From: Branchiostoma floridae | Taxonomy: Eukaryota > Chordata > Leptocardii > Amphioxiformes > Branchiostomatidae | NCBI RefSeq assembly: GCF_000003815.2 | Contig: NC_049984.1 | Coordinates: 5,543,258 to 5,607,257 of the forward strand | Length of the DNA: 64,000 nucleotides | Direction of reading: 5' to 3' | Shown here: positions 34,801-45,249 of the stretch, in pieces | Layout of the letters: each line of letters begins with the position of its first letter | Position numbering within the stretch: position 1 is the stretch's first letter | Program-made: the position numbers and the translations under genes | The notes under the pieces: model-generated | What the model saw: only the letters and a program-made list of their open reading frames with translations | Told to the model about the DNA's origin: nothing | Database searches by the model: none

Positions 34801-37800
34801 CCTGATTCAGACTAATCAACAATACAGACCCGGGATACTCTGAATACTAAATTTTGTTTCACACCCTTCAGTGACAAGTATCATCTGGACAGGACTACTT
34901 GGATATGTTTGAGAATAATGAATACAACAAAATGACTGAAAGTTTGCAAATGCAAGAAACTCTTTTCAGGAAAATAAAGAGCATTTCTGTTTTAAAAAAA
35001 GATGGGGAAGATTGGTATCATAGTCAGCATCCTGGCAGTTGAAAAAAAGTATAAAAGCTGGAAACTGAAAGTTTGCAAATGCAAGAAACTCTTTTCATGA
35101 AAATAAAGAGAATTTCTGTTTTAAAAAAAGATGGGGAAGATTGGTATCATAGTCAGCATCCTGGCAGTTAAAAAAAAGATGTACCCTGTAAGAGCTGGAA
35201 GAGAGGTTAGGGTCAAAAATCAGATCCAAAATACATGTACCATTTCTACAGACTAAAAACAAAATGTATTTGAATCCTTTCTGAAGCCCTTGTCTCACAT
35301 AGCCAACCATGGTATCTCAACCTTTTCCAGACCATGGTTGGTTATTAGTCCGGAGCAGGGTCATCCATGTCAGCCGACTATGAATTTCCATAAAGTTGGG
35401 AATGGCATAATCTGCTTGGATGTGATCAGATAATGAAGGGACTGGACTTAGAATATAATACATGTAGATAGGGCTAGGGCTACGACCGTGGCGCTTTGAT
35501 ACATCCGATCCCTCGATCTTTGAAGTTAAGCAATGTGCTGTTACAGTAGTGCTTGCACATATGTGTGGCCAGGGCTTAGAGGTGAAGATGGGTGCTGGGC
35601 CCGATGAATCTTATGATCAGGGAGATGGTCCCTTGTTCTGATGCATGGGCAACTTAAGCTTTAGCTTAGATACAAGGCTACTCCCAACCCAGCACCAACC
35701 TTACAATGTAGTTGCGGGAAGGTCCTGAATATCTGACGGGGTTTTAAGGAAAAATATCTAAGATTGGTGTCAAAACCACATTTTCCCCCCACCTCCTGAT
35801 AACATGATTCTCCGGTCATCACCAGGGCGCGCACGTCGTGGGTGTGTCTGTTCGCTACGTTGTGCCAAATCCAGCTCCCCCTGCTACCCATGAGTTTAAG
35901 GAAAAACATCTAAGATCGCTGTCAAAAACACATTTTTCCCTCACCTCCCGACACCACGTATTCTCCGGTCATCACCAGGGCGCGCACGTCGTGGGTGTGT
36001 CTGTTCGCTACGTTGTGCCGAATCCAGCTCCCCCTGTACCCAGGAGTTAAGGAAAAACANNNNNNNNNNNNNNNNNNNNNNNNNNNNNNNNNNNNNNNNN
36101 NNNNNNNNNNNNNNNNNNNNNNNNNNNNNNNNNNNNNNNNNNNNNNNNNNNNNNNNNNNGTATGACCATTTGGGTCGACTCCGGCAGTCCACACCAACGT
36201 TTCATCCTGTATCAAATCACAGGTTTGTAATTAGCTTTCTTTCTTCCTTAAGTGCCCACGATCATTATGTTGATTATTATGGCACAGTCTTTATTTAACA
36301 TCCTATCCAAGGGACGTCCCCAGCCAAAGATAGCTACTCACCTGTGTGAAGTGGAAAAAGTGGTGTAAAGTGCCTTTCCCAAGGGCACAAGAATGGGGAC
36401 ATGGCAGGGTACTGCCAACGTACTGCCAATCACACCACACAATTATAACATCTTAAAAATGAAATCATCAATAAGAGAAAATTCACCCCAAAATGAGTAG
36501 CTACATTGTATGAATGTCACTCGCAAAAAATCTATTTCTTACCTTACTAACACACAAGGACAGTACATCGGCTTTGTGGCAATGGTGACTCTGTAAAAGG
36601 TGCAGAAAAAAACATATTTTGACACCATAATTGATAAAATTACATCTTTCTTTGTCTAGCACAAATCTTCTCTCTGTGAACAAATTCATCTTTTAAAGAA
36701 ATCACTACATAAAGTCTTCTCTCAATCTGAGTTGAGGAAAGAAGACTTAGTAATATATTTGAAAATGCTGTGCAGTTTAAAAATGGATCAGTAGATGGGG
36801 TTGTTACACAATGACAACACTGGTATCAAGTTGACAGCGACTAACCTGTATTAGTGTTCCATGTTTGCCATTCCAAAACCTGGTCTTGCCTAAAGAGTCG
36901 CCACTGACTATTGTAAAGTCTCTGCAAAACATCATGAAAATCAATAGCATAAAACATGAAGACAAACCAAAATCATGGAAATCAAACTTTTCATTTAAAG
37001 AATCAATACTAACCGACACTAGTAATTAAACACATTCCAGCAGTTGTATTAACTTAAAACAGTATTTTTACAACTAAAAATTTAAATAATGCTCTACATA
37101 AAAAGACTCACCTTAAGATTGCCACACACCAAACAATGGTTTCTCTGGTTCGGACTAGTCTTTCAACTTTTATTCTTAAGGTAGGAAGACCTGAAGAAAG
37201 AAAAGAAACATTTCCAATTATCTTCAGGAACCTTAAAGTCCTAGCACCTAAGAGAGATTTTACCAAAACTCAAGCACAAGCTCCCACCATGCCAAACATA
37301 AAGAATATTAAGTGCCCCTATCCTGGTGTGAGCAGCTCAAACCTTACAGTCCAGATTTCTGTAGTCTGTAGTTACTGTACAAAACTATAAGAGAAGGTTC
37401 AGGACAGCTGTAGCCCTTCTTACAGCAGGACATACAGATCAAGTTTTAAACTTCACAGTCACATGAGAGCCTGCAGAGGAGGAGAACCTTCCCACTGATC
37501 TTCGCATGCGAAGAACCGGCCATCACAAAACTAGTGTGCTATACATAACAAAGTACAGATAGTACATGATAGGATTCTCACCTGTAGCCACATCCCAGAC
37601 CCTGATGTTGTCACATGAGCCGGTCACCAACACCTCTCCGCTCTCGTGCCAGGATAGGGACAAGATTCTCTCTGAAGAAGGAATGTCATGGTGAGGATGT
37701 TGTTTGCCACCTGAGCTATCCAAAGTGCCCCAATCATTCAATAGGATCCATCATGCAAAGGTATGTGTCTAGGATACATTTTTACATACAAGGTGATACC

Positions 37801-40386
37801 CATCCTTTTAATAATAAAAACTGTAGAGGTCATATTGGAAGTCTTGTGCCAAGAACGGAGTTGCCTGGAGAGAGGTGTCTACAGTCACCATGCATCAGCT
37901 GATGATGTCTGTAGTTGTTTGATAGATTGAGTGATTGATGGATTGATTGATTGATTGGTTTGTTTGTTGGTTGGTTGATATCAAACTGAGTAATGATCCC
38001 TGCAATTCTTGTCAACTTGCTCGAATTGACCTATAACATACTGTGACAATACAGAGGCTAAGGACAAATGTCAAAAAGAAGTGGTAAAACTTCTTTTTGT
38101 CACCAACAACTTTTAAATACAATAATTCACCTTCTTGCTTCTTGAAAGCTCTTGAATAGGACAGCTCTTCCTCTGTGACCTCAAACAGCCGTACACAACC
38201 GTCCTCACTTCCAACCTGAGAAGGTTTACACAGAACACACATGTAGCAAACAACTTGAAGAAAATACGACCAAATATGTTCTTTATTTGATAAAAGCCAA
38301 GATATCAAAGAATCCATTCCAATATGTGGAGTAAAATTATACACTCAAACATACATGACCACCTCTATATATGGACCACCTGGCCAGTGGAACTACATTT
38401 GGTGGTCCTTAACTTACGAATATTTACCTGGCTCTAGTGATCCCCTGTCAACACAGACTAGATTGTGTCTGTGAACACAATTTTCTGATCCCCAAAGAAG
38501 TCCCCTTGGACAGTTTTGACTGCATAAGACTCTGAACCTATATGAGAACCTATTTATATGCACTACAAAATATAGTGTTGAGTCTTTGTTTTGTTGAAGA
38601 GGTTATAGAAGATAAAGCTACACTAGTACTGTAAACATAGTTAAAAGGAGGGAAAATGGCCGACCCACTCCATATGAAACTTACCGCAATAGAAGACTGT
38701 GTGCTGTTGACTGCCATACACCATACTGCACCTCCATAGGAGTCCACTGCATACTGAAACATCACAGTGGAAAATGTGATATAGTCATCCTAAACTGAGA
38801 TGAAGAATGATGCTATCTAAAGTATTATTGCCAGTTTGGGCAGATAGACATTTCCGGACAAAGAAGACAGTAGAAGTGCAATGTAGCTACTATTGTTTCA
38901 ACCCCAAACTCAAAGATACTGGTATGGCACATTCTAGATTTTCACTATGCCCCAAAAATTTCAGCAATGCAGACTTGAGTATATGAAGTAAAAGTGGTAT
39001 CCACACAAACTTTTAAAACACTGCAAGAGAATTGTGTGACCTCTCACCATCAACCCATAACAACTTGGCACGGATATGGACATGATTAAAAAGGACACGA
39101 TTTTATGACATACAATATATGTTGTGCTATGTAAGTATTGTATTGTGTGTATGTGTCGTGTGTGTATCTAGGGAGGCCCCTGAAAAGCAGTGCTAGTCAC
39201 TGATGGCAGCTTACCCTTGTAAAAGAATACAGAAATACGTCAATGAAGATTAGACATCCAGGTAATAAGATATACTGACGAAAACTAGTGGACGCTAGTT
39301 GAAACATCTGACCGTTTCCCAAATCATATCCAGTTGCTTGAGTAACTGCCTTTTGGAATACAGTAATAATATAATTAAACAAGTTGAGTATATTACCTTT
39401 GGTATAAGCTTGGTCATGTTGTACTCAATGATATCTCCATGGAGACCAGCGGAGAAGAGACGATGACCGACCCAGACCATGGCTTCCACCGACCTCCCTG
39501 CATCTCCACATATGATCTACAGCAAGACAAAGGGATGTTGTTAATGTGACACATTCAACGGGGGAGCTCAATCTTTAGCTTAGGTAGAGTGCATTGTCCA
39601 GTGGTTAGCAACCCTGCCTCGGAACCATGAGGTTGGGAGTTGGGAGCTCAGACTCAGAGTTCAAGCCTGGGTAGGGAAACTCCCGGAAGTTAAGCAACGT
39701 GCAGTCCAGACAGTACTTGGATGGGAGACCAACAAGGAAGACTGGATGTTGTAGCCGGGTCATACCAAAGACTCTTAAAAATGGTACATACTTCTTTCTC
39801 TGCAAAGAGGAAGAGTATGGAAGCTAAACACACTTCACTACCAGTGGACTGGCCCCCTGCTGTAGTGACTTATATAAGTGTGACCCCAGGGCTTAAAAAT
39901 GGAGATGGGTGACGGGTCTACACATCGCAAGGTGATGCATGGCAACTTAAGCTTTAGCTTTAGCTTAGGGAAACTCCGTTGGGGCTGCATTCCCAAAGGG
40001 TCATAAAATGTCACAGACATTTTGCTGATTAGGCAATGTTTACATTAGATTATTTCCTTACCTTCTCCTGGTACCAGTTGTCATTGATGCTGTACACTTC
40101 TATGGACCCGTCCGACCTGCAAGAGAAAAACAAACAAAAGATTAAAGACATAACTATAGCGATCCAACAAACATTCGACTTTGGATGGAAAAAGACACTG
40201 TGCAATTTCTGTATTGTCAGATATTGGCTTGAATGAAAAATTTGAAAAAAAAATGAAGAATCATTTTTAAAAAAGCCCCTACCTGGACACAGCCACCCTG
40301 TTGTTTATCTGTTCATGAGCGATACTGTGGATAGCTTTGGGCATGTACCTGAAGAACCGAACATCGTGGAGTCTGAACTCCCCCAT
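22893..40386 (-). CDS. UTP4: UTP4/cirhin, SSU-processome WD40 protein
   Basis: UTP4 belongs to the t-UTP subcomplex of the small-subunit processome in the nucleolus and is needed for pre-18S rRNA processing and rDNA transcription. Twenty-one coding exons read with compatible phases: 40283-40386, 40062-40116, 39397-39516, 38685-38753, 38131-38215, 37582-37671, 37112-37190, 36846-36921, 36543-36590, 36160-36206 (runs into the N gap), 35945-36033, 33502-33578, 28181-28280, 27532-27596, 26963-27085, 26355-26511, 25767-25879, 25258-25353, 24361-24546, 23802-23912, 22893-23012. Visible residues number about 669 against 686 in human. The start MGEF.LH.VRFF.Y and the end VAVERP...LPP...KRFGT match human cirhin at both termini. 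WD signatures include RLFSAGLHGDIIEYN, VGSEDGCVRLFEV, ILSLSWHESGEVLVTGS and HTHDVRALV. The start has a good context (ACCATGG) and an acceptor lies five bases before it, so a non-coding first exon exists upstream. Confidence 0.95.
24830..25120. repeat. CACACAAATA minisatellite
   Basis: About 280 bases of CACACAAATACACACTCA-like units of 10 and 18 bases, with CTCACA variants, inside the UTP4 intron between exons 18 and 19. The long open frame through it is a by-product of the repeat. Confidence 0.9.
25141..25198. repeat. double perfect palindrome TTCAGCACTGGA/TCCAGTGCTGAA
   Basis: 25,141-25,165 is a perfect 12-bp inverted repeat with a single central base. A second, shorter inverted pair with the same word follows at 25,176-25,197. 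It lies between the minisatellite and UTP4 exon 18. No function can be assigned. Confidence 0.8.
27186..27480 (+). repeat. SINE copy with tRNA-like head
   Basis: The head CAACGGCCTAGTGGGTAAATC and CTTGCATGCGGTGGGTCACAGG is tRNA-like. The body shares ACTCTTTTAAAAATGG, ACTTCT, CACCACACACCACTACCAGTGGACT and related words with 39,585-39,975. It lacks the 5S-related block. It sits in the UTP4 intron between exons 14 and 15. Confidence 0.55.
27840..28172. repeat. GA-rich simple sequence
   Basis: Two blocks of GAGAGA/GGGAGA/GACAGA simple repeat flank a duplicated piece of UTP4 exon 13 at 28,006-28,064. The long open frames on both strands here are low-complexity artefacts. Confidence 0.9.
28006..28064 (-). 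pseudogene. duplicated fragment of UTP4 exon 13
   Basis: On the minus strand this reads ACTGGAGCTGTGGCAACT...GGAAACACTA...CAGCAGTGTCAGGTCA. It matches the 3' end and donor of exon 13 (28,181-28,280) with several substitutions and small insertions (a TATA and a TGTA) that break the frame. It lies downstream of the real donor, between two GA-repeat blocks, so the unit of duplication was probably about 170 bp. Confidence 0.8.
32088..32905 (+). repeat. tRNA-derived SINE, interrupted by a nested element
   Basis: The head carries a pol III A-box-like TGGCACGATCGG at 32,093-32,104 and a B box GGTTCGAATCC at 32,137-32,147. The body follows with GTGCCCTTGGGAAAGGCACTTTACACGACTTCCCTCACTT and GAATGAGTACCTAGC, a block typical of long-lived deuterostome SINEs. 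The element is split at 32,428 by a CAGGG element and resumes after 32,760 with AGTTGCCCCCGTAGGACTGG. Pieces of the same body are at 36,330-36,420 (inverted) and 60,110-60,262. Confidence 0.75.
32428..32759. repeat. CAGGG fold-back element with GGGTGCACC words
   Basis: Starts CAGGGCTCGAAATTC and ends TATTTCGAGCCCTG. The interior repeats GGTGCACC and GGGTGCAC in both orientations. An exact 5-bp CATAC is on both sides (32,423-32,427 and 32,760-32,764). Ends are nearly the same as in 9,296-9,622, but the reiterated internal word differs. Confidence 0.8.
33758..33790 (-). other. hammerhead-like motif, probably a retroelement remnant
   Basis: The minus strand reads CTGATGT, a GACA-GAT-TGTC hairpin, then GCCGAAACGTC. 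Hammerhead ribozymes have CUGANGA, a stem II hairpin and GAAAC...GUC. The first core strand ends in T where A is required, so activity is doubtful. Such motifs with a palindromic ACGT after GAA are known from Penelope-like retroelements. No reverse transcriptase is recognised beside it. Confidence 0.3.
34371..34585 (+). pseudogene. 3' tail of a LINE reverse transcriptase, frameshifted
   Basis: A first frame reads KVILQGTVNGARKRG. After a frameshift in an A-rich run a second frame reads KKKWADDINMEWTGKSIAASLLL, continues ERMGWRKLI and ends at TAA near 34,585. The pattern (LQGTV.G.R.RGRQ.K.W.D.I..WTG) is the familiar end of non-LTR reverse transcriptase polyproteins. The rest of the element is absent, which fits 5' truncation. 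It lies in the UTP4 intron between exons 11 and 12. Confidence 0.7.
34934..35178. repeat. recent tandem duplication, 130-bp unit
   Basis: Units start at 34,934 and 35,064 with ACTGAAAGTTTGCAAATG and are almost identical through GGTATCATAGTCAGCATCCTGGCAGTT. Only a few differences are visible (for example CAGG against CATG), so the event is young. Confidence 0.9.
35479..35670 (+). repeat. 5S rRNA-headed SINE fragment
   Basis: GCTACGACCGTGG...ATCCGATCCCTCGATCTTTGAAGTTAAGCAATG follows the order of 5S rRNA from its 5' end through the AAGTTAAGCA A-box region, with many changes. The body has GGGCTTAGAGGTGAAGATGGGTG and the tail GCAACTTAAGCTTTAGCTTAG, shared with 39,585-39,975. Confidence 0.7.
35741..36059 (-). 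repeat. tandem duplication of UTP4 exon 11 with flanks
   Basis: Two units of about 155 bp (35,741-35,895 and 35,896-36,050) each hold the acceptor, exon and donor region. The start of a third unit (TTAAGGAAAAACA) enters the N gap. The exon in the second unit (35,945-36,033, 89 nt) keeps the frame. The one in the first (35,793-35,880, 88 nt) has lost one base and its final codons read differently, so it is dead or mis-assembled. Confidence 0.85.
36060..36159. other. assembly gap of 100 N
   Basis: Exactly 100 N, the usual placeholder for a gap of unknown size. It falls inside UTP4 exon 10 and the tandem exon-11 array, so it removes the end of exon 10 and perhaps more duplicated units. Confidence 0.99.
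36330..36420 (-). repeat. SINE body fragment, inverted
   Basis: Reading the minus strand gives TTGTGCCCTTGGGAAAGGCACTTTACACCAC followed by AGGTGAGTAGCTA. This is the conserved body block of the SINE at 32,088. No head or B box is left. Confidence 0.65.
39247..39355. repeat. dispersed CAACTGGATATGATTT-family copy
   Basis: TTAGACATCCAGGTAATAAGATATAC, GACGCTAGTTGAAACATCTGACCGTTTCCCAAATCATATCCAGTTGCTTGAGTAACTGCC. It is the most complete copy in the window and partly self-complementary with 21,285-21,465. Confidence 0.65.
39585..39975 (+). repeat. composite SINE with tRNA-like and 5S-like parts
   Basis: The head GTCCAGTGGTTAGCAACC and AGTTCAAGCCTGG resembles tRNA A and B boxes. At 39,684-39,756, CGGAAGTTAAGCAACGT...CAGTACTTGGATGGGAGACC...GTTGTAGCC follows 5S rRNA closely. 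A body and a tail of AAGCTTTAGCTTTAGCTTA follow. It lies in the UTP4 intron between exons 2 and 3. It is a 5S-related SINE (SINE3-like), not a functional 5S gene. Confidence 0.8.
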
Positions 40387-41207
40387 GGTTCCTGGTGTGG
40401 GAACAACGGTCAACATAAAGGTGATGATTTAATTTAATTTAATCTTATCTTTTTTTTTTTTGATAAATACAAAGTTAAAGAAGACTTCACATATAACAAG
40501 TAACACTAAGGTGTTTTTTTTACAGCTTTTAATGAATTAACCTTTATCTATATCAATAATCAATCTTGTTTAAACATCATTTGTGTTTTTATCATAGACA
40601 TCTATGTAGCATTTTCTTAGATAAAAAGTTTGTTTGGTTTTCGATTTAGTAGAGTTATCGCATACAATTTTGATCAAAATTACCAAAAACAATGATCTCA
40701 TTAAATCTGATAAAAATAACAGCATTTTAAGCATAAGTTACTCTTCTCACCTTATTAACTGAATCATGGGCGTCATTATTTTAATGGATGGTATAATATA
40801 ATGTGATGTCTAAACACGTGTTTCCTCCCCCCCTCCCCACACCGACATTTTCAAATCCCACAATCTCTTATTTCTCCCCTAAAATAACGTCCAGAAATCT
40901 GTATCAACATCCTGGTTACCTTGATGATGCTCCCTTCTTCTTAAAACGTGCTAAAACCTCGGCTTCTCTTGTTTTTAACTCCGTTTTTGCCAGAAAAAAA
41001 AGTTTGCTGCGTCGCGTGCTTTTTTGGTTAGCGTGTCAAAGTTCATCAGGTGTCAAAGGTTGTGACCTTGAGGTCAACATATTTGTAAAAGCGCGGGAAA
41101 GTACAGTTCAGCACGGTCGCCTTTACGTATACTTTGGCCGTTGGAGGAAAATTGCGCCGTTTTGGCGAGGATTTTGCTTGATTGTTGGTGATAGATAGCT
41201 GTTCAAG
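40387..41207. promoter_or_regulatory. shared divergent promoter region of UTP4 and CHTF8
   Basis: The two start codons lie 821 bp apart on opposite strands. An acceptor at 40,392-40,393 on the minus strand shows that UTP4 has an upstream non-coding exon, so the real promoter gap is smaller. A TTTTGGCG motif at 41,160-41,167, about 40 bp before the CHTF8 ATG, resembles an E2F site and would suit a replication factor. GC content rises in 40,980-41,170. Transcription starts are not determined. Confidence 0.55.
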
Positions 41208-42565
41208 ATGGTCCAGTTCGCCATACGAATGTGAGTATATAATAATATTGTCTAGAATTTTTTTGTGTGTACAATTTACGAGTGACGTTATAATAAAGGT
41301 GGGAGGGGGGCATCCCAGCATAATGTCACCAGTAAAATTACCGGCATCACCATTAGAAAACGAATAATCTCGTTAGGCCGGACTTGTATAGCCCAAGTTC
41401 AGTGTTACGTTTAATTCCTCGTTCCCAGATTTTTGTAGAAAATAATTTTACGGAGCGGGCAGATGTGATGTAAAATTTGTGTAACACCCCCATAAATTAT
41501 ATAACGTTACTCCGACTGTACTGAAAACATGAATAAATTAATAGAACAAAGTTCCAGCACAACAGCTTAAGGTTAAGGTTATTATTAAGGTTAAAGATGA
41601 GTATGAAGACAACTTTCCATTCAAGTAAAAAAAATACTATTATAGGAAACTCGAAGAATTTAAGAACTTATAGAATGACTAAACATGATTAATTTAATAC
41701 ACTAATTTAATTGATGTTTGCTAAAGTCAACTATGTTTTAAATAAGACTGTGAATCTGATAACCTGAAACCCAGGCCCCAGACGGAGGGTGGCTGTCCTG
41801 AGTGGACCATGGTGGAGCTGCAGGGGGAGCTGGAGACCAGGGACAGCAGTGGGCTGCCTGGGAACAGGCTAGGGGAACTGCATTTTACCAAGGGGGTATG
41901 GACAGAACTTTTTCATTTTATTTTTTTCTAGAACATTTGTACATCTAATGAGTCATGGCATATTTAGTTTTACTTTTATATTATATAGTAGTTGAAGCAG
42001 TCCATCATATAGCACCAGAGGTCCTCCCAAACAAACATTCTGATGCCTTTTGATTTACATGTTTTTTCATAGTGGACCCCTTTAGCTGTGTCTTTGGGTG
42101 TCTGAAAAATGTGCCCAAGCCTGAATATTAAGTATGTCTACAACATGCATGTGCATGGTTTCAAATGGAGAATTGCCTCTCAAAATGCAGCAAATGGCAG
42201 TTTAATAAAAGTCATGCAAAACAGGAAAAAAAATGAAACCATTGCCATCTTCCGAAGTTTGTCATAGATTGCTTCTTGACGTGTATTTTTATTTCCAAAT
42301 ACGGCAGGGGCAGCCGATCCTACTGATTGGGCACCATGTGCTACATGGGAAGGTGGTGGAGCTGGAGAAACCGTTCGCTGTGCTGGTGAAGGAGAAGGAG
42401 AAGGACAACAAAGACGACTCCACGGAGAGTATGGACACCAGTGTTTCTGCAGCGGACACGGAGAAATGCTCAGACTACCTGGTGAAGGCAGTCATCAGGA
42501 ACAAGCTGGTATTCAAGAACAGGCCCCGGCCGATCATCAACCTGCCCAACAAGAGGGGACACTGA
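41208..42565 (+). CDS. CHTF8: CHTF8, CTF18-RFC clamp-loader subunit
   Basis: CHTF8 (Ctf8) binds DSCC1 and CHTF18 to form the alternative RFC that loads PCNA and supports sister-chromatid cohesion and fork progression. Three exons, 41208-41230, 41775-41895 and 42308-42565, join with phases 2 and 0 into 133 residues (human 121). The start MVQFAIR matches human MVQ.VI. Family blocks seen are [48 protein letters not shown] and [21 protein letters not shown]. An acidic insert ([17 protein letters not shown]) lengthens the middle relative to human. It is head-to-head with UTP4, as in human. Confidence 0.95.
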
Positions 42566-42795
42566 AGAAAACAAAATGTTGTCATTTGATAGATAACTAT
42601 ATATTATGTTTATGGATTTATTCAGGCATCAATCATGTAATCTGTATCTTAATTGTTGATCAGATGATGATGACAAGATGGTATTTGTTACGTTTTGTCT
42701 CACCCAAACCTCGTTGATTTGAGTTTTTCATAAATAGATAAAAGCTCAAACAAACAAACAACTTGTAATGTTTGTTTGTTTAAAATGAGAAGACT

Positions 42796-42801
42796 AATAA
42801 A
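42796..42801 (+). terminator. polyadenylation signal of CHTF8
   Basis: AATAAA 231 bases after the CHTF8 stop codon, the first canonical signal on this strand. Confidence 0.6.
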
Positions 42802-43388
42802 GATGGCTAATACCCATGAAACAATAAGTAAAGGGTAGCCTGTTTTTACACAATCTCTTGCTGCCTTGGGTTAATGACTTAGGTGTGATATTTTAGTTAG
42901 GCTAAAGAAAAGGAAGGACAAGAGAAATGGTTGAAACACTAATTTGTGAACATGCACTTGTTACAAGATGTCATGTTTGTTTAAGTTTGCAAATTTTGGC
43001 AACAATGTTTCATAAAAACTTGACAATTCAAACATAGCAAGTTTGTCTTGGATGGTGGGTCTTTATGATTGAAAAAAAAGGATATTCTTTGCAGTTCATA
43101 TAAGAACCACATGGTGGCACTTTTAACTTTCAGTAACCCATTTACCTGTAGAAGGGTCAAAACTCAATACCCTCTCCACATGCATGCATTACATATCAAA
43201 GTTCACACACTGAGTCTATAAAAAGAGTGAGACAGTCACGTCTTATGTCTCCTTATAGATTCAAAGGTAACACTTTACAATGCCAAGGTCGGGTGTTTGG
43301 ATCTGTGCCAGACATCTCTGTTGTAATGTTGGTGTGTATGTGTACCGATCATCTCAAAGTACTGCTGCGTACCGTAAAACTGCCGCAT

Positions 43389-43755
43389 AAGGCCACACCA
43401 ATTTTATTTCTTGGTTCACGGATTTTTTCATAAACAATATGGAGCGAGAGGGCGAAATAAAAATAAAAATAAAAATTGTAAAATGGCTGGGGTAAAGGTA
43501 ATGACTAATCCAAAACATAAAGAAAAAAAGTTTTCAGCTTGAAAAAAGTACAAAAACACTATTTTTGTACAGTAACAGCACCTGTACCCACACTTTAAGG
43601 AGCTTATAATATAAAGGCCAATTTGCTACACCAGAAAGTTGGTGAATGGTTTCATTAATGGTGAAAATTTGCTGAGTGGTAATTTTTATTTTTTTTCCAA
43701 AAAAATAGGAGCGAGCGAATCCGTGAACCAAGAAATTAAATCGGTGTGGCCTAAG
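43389..43755. repeat. MITE with about 40-bp inverted ends
   Basis: AAGGCCACACCAATTTTATTTCTTGGTTCACGGATT at the left is matched by the inverted AATCCGTGAACCAAGAAATTAAATCGGTGTGGCCTAA at the right. The interior has AAATAAAAATAAAAA and no open frame of note. Superfamily is uncertain. Confidence 0.8.
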
Positions 43756-44613
43756 AAAACTGTGTTACCAAAACAATCTCAAGAATATCTTGAACACCTG
43801 GTTATTTCATACTTCAGGGAATACTGAGGCTGCAGTAGTGGATCTCTGAATTCACATTTTTGTATGGCAGCCTTGGGTGTCTGTTGGAATTATGAGAGTT
43901 GATGTTACCTGGCTACTATGGCATTACATGTATTTGTCTAAAAGCTAGTAACAATATAGCATAAACAACAGATCAGACTGAGCCTAGCTGAAGCTATGAG
44001 TTGTTTGATAGGAAGGTTTACTTGCAAGTTCATGCCTGGACACTGATTGCAAGTACATGGTAGGAGCATGTATCTAACTTGCCCCCCTAACGACCAGGAT
44101 AGGAGGTCAAGGGACTTGGTAGGTAGGTAGGTGGGAGCATAGGAGAGACACATGTGACAATGAACAGTGATGAACATCATAAGAGCGGCGGAGGGCAGAG
44201 TTAGGTGGTGGAGGATGGTGGATCGACTATCCATGGTGCCCCCAATGACCTACAAAAAGGGCAAAGGATAGATGACGGGAGGTGAACAATAAATGCAGGA
44301 AGAGCAACAACTCAAATTACACACAGCAACATATATGGTGTACTTTGGTACCTTGCGGTTTCGTGGAAAACCACAGGAATCTGTTATCACTTGTAAACAG
44401 CGTTCCAATACCTGAACAAGTGTCACAGGAGCTGGTTGAAACAACATACATGGTATATCTAATAATAAATGGGTTACTATAGGCACAACAAGGTGAACGT
44501 CAACAACATGTTCTTTATTTCAAGGAGCGGTACGAAAACAGGATGTTGCTAGCTGACCCGGTGACCGGAGCTGTGCGCCTTATCTACCATTTGTCTACAG
44601 CTGAGAATGAGTA

Positions 44614-44753
44614 ATCTTCAAGCAGATGTAGGGAGGGTAGATTGGGACGTTTTCTTACCGCATTATCTTACCGATGACGTCACCGTGTCAGTCGCCACGG
44701 CGCAATCGGAGAGGAAATTTTACGGTTCTACCTCCTAACATCTGCTTGGAGGT
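44614..44753. repeat. CTCCAAGCAG-family MITE
   Basis: Left end ATCTTCAAGCAGATG, right end CATCTGCTTGGAGGT, inverted. A TA precedes the left end. It belongs with 47,829-48,010 and 48,866-49,018. Confidence 0.6.
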
Positions 44754-45249
44754 CGTTTATCCTTGTCAACTGTTGTTTCGTCGTGCTTACCATATATGTG
44801 ACTGAAAAGGATTCTAAAGGGACAAGGACAACATGTGATTGAGAAAAGCAGCTGGCTCTATTAACTGCGGGATGCTATTCAGTAAAGGCATTATTGCTGA
44901 TGCACAGTTCTATATAAACCCACAGGGTTGGAATTTGCGAAGTGCTTTTAGTAGTGTCAAGCGTGGGTGAGTCTCCCAGACTAGTGCTCAGTAGTAAGCA
45001 AGCGAAAAGGAGAGCAACTACGGAGGACGGTACCCAGGCCCAGTTGTGTTTGTGCTGTTATTTCAAAATATAATTTGGAAGGCAAAGTCGTCACATTTTC
45101 CCAGCTCTCCATTGCTGTTGAACCGTTGTTTTAGCTCCCTAAGAATTTACATTCCAACATCTGCTTGGAGATTGGGTGCACTGATCTGGCGTTGACTTGT
45201 GTACGAGTACGCGATGTGCATTAAGACTAGTCTCTGCCAGCCTCCCTTA

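Noticed and set aside
39684-39756. 5S rRNA gene
   Set aside because: Only the internal part matches 5S, with substitutions, and it is embedded in a SINE with a tRNA-like head and a GCTTTA tail.
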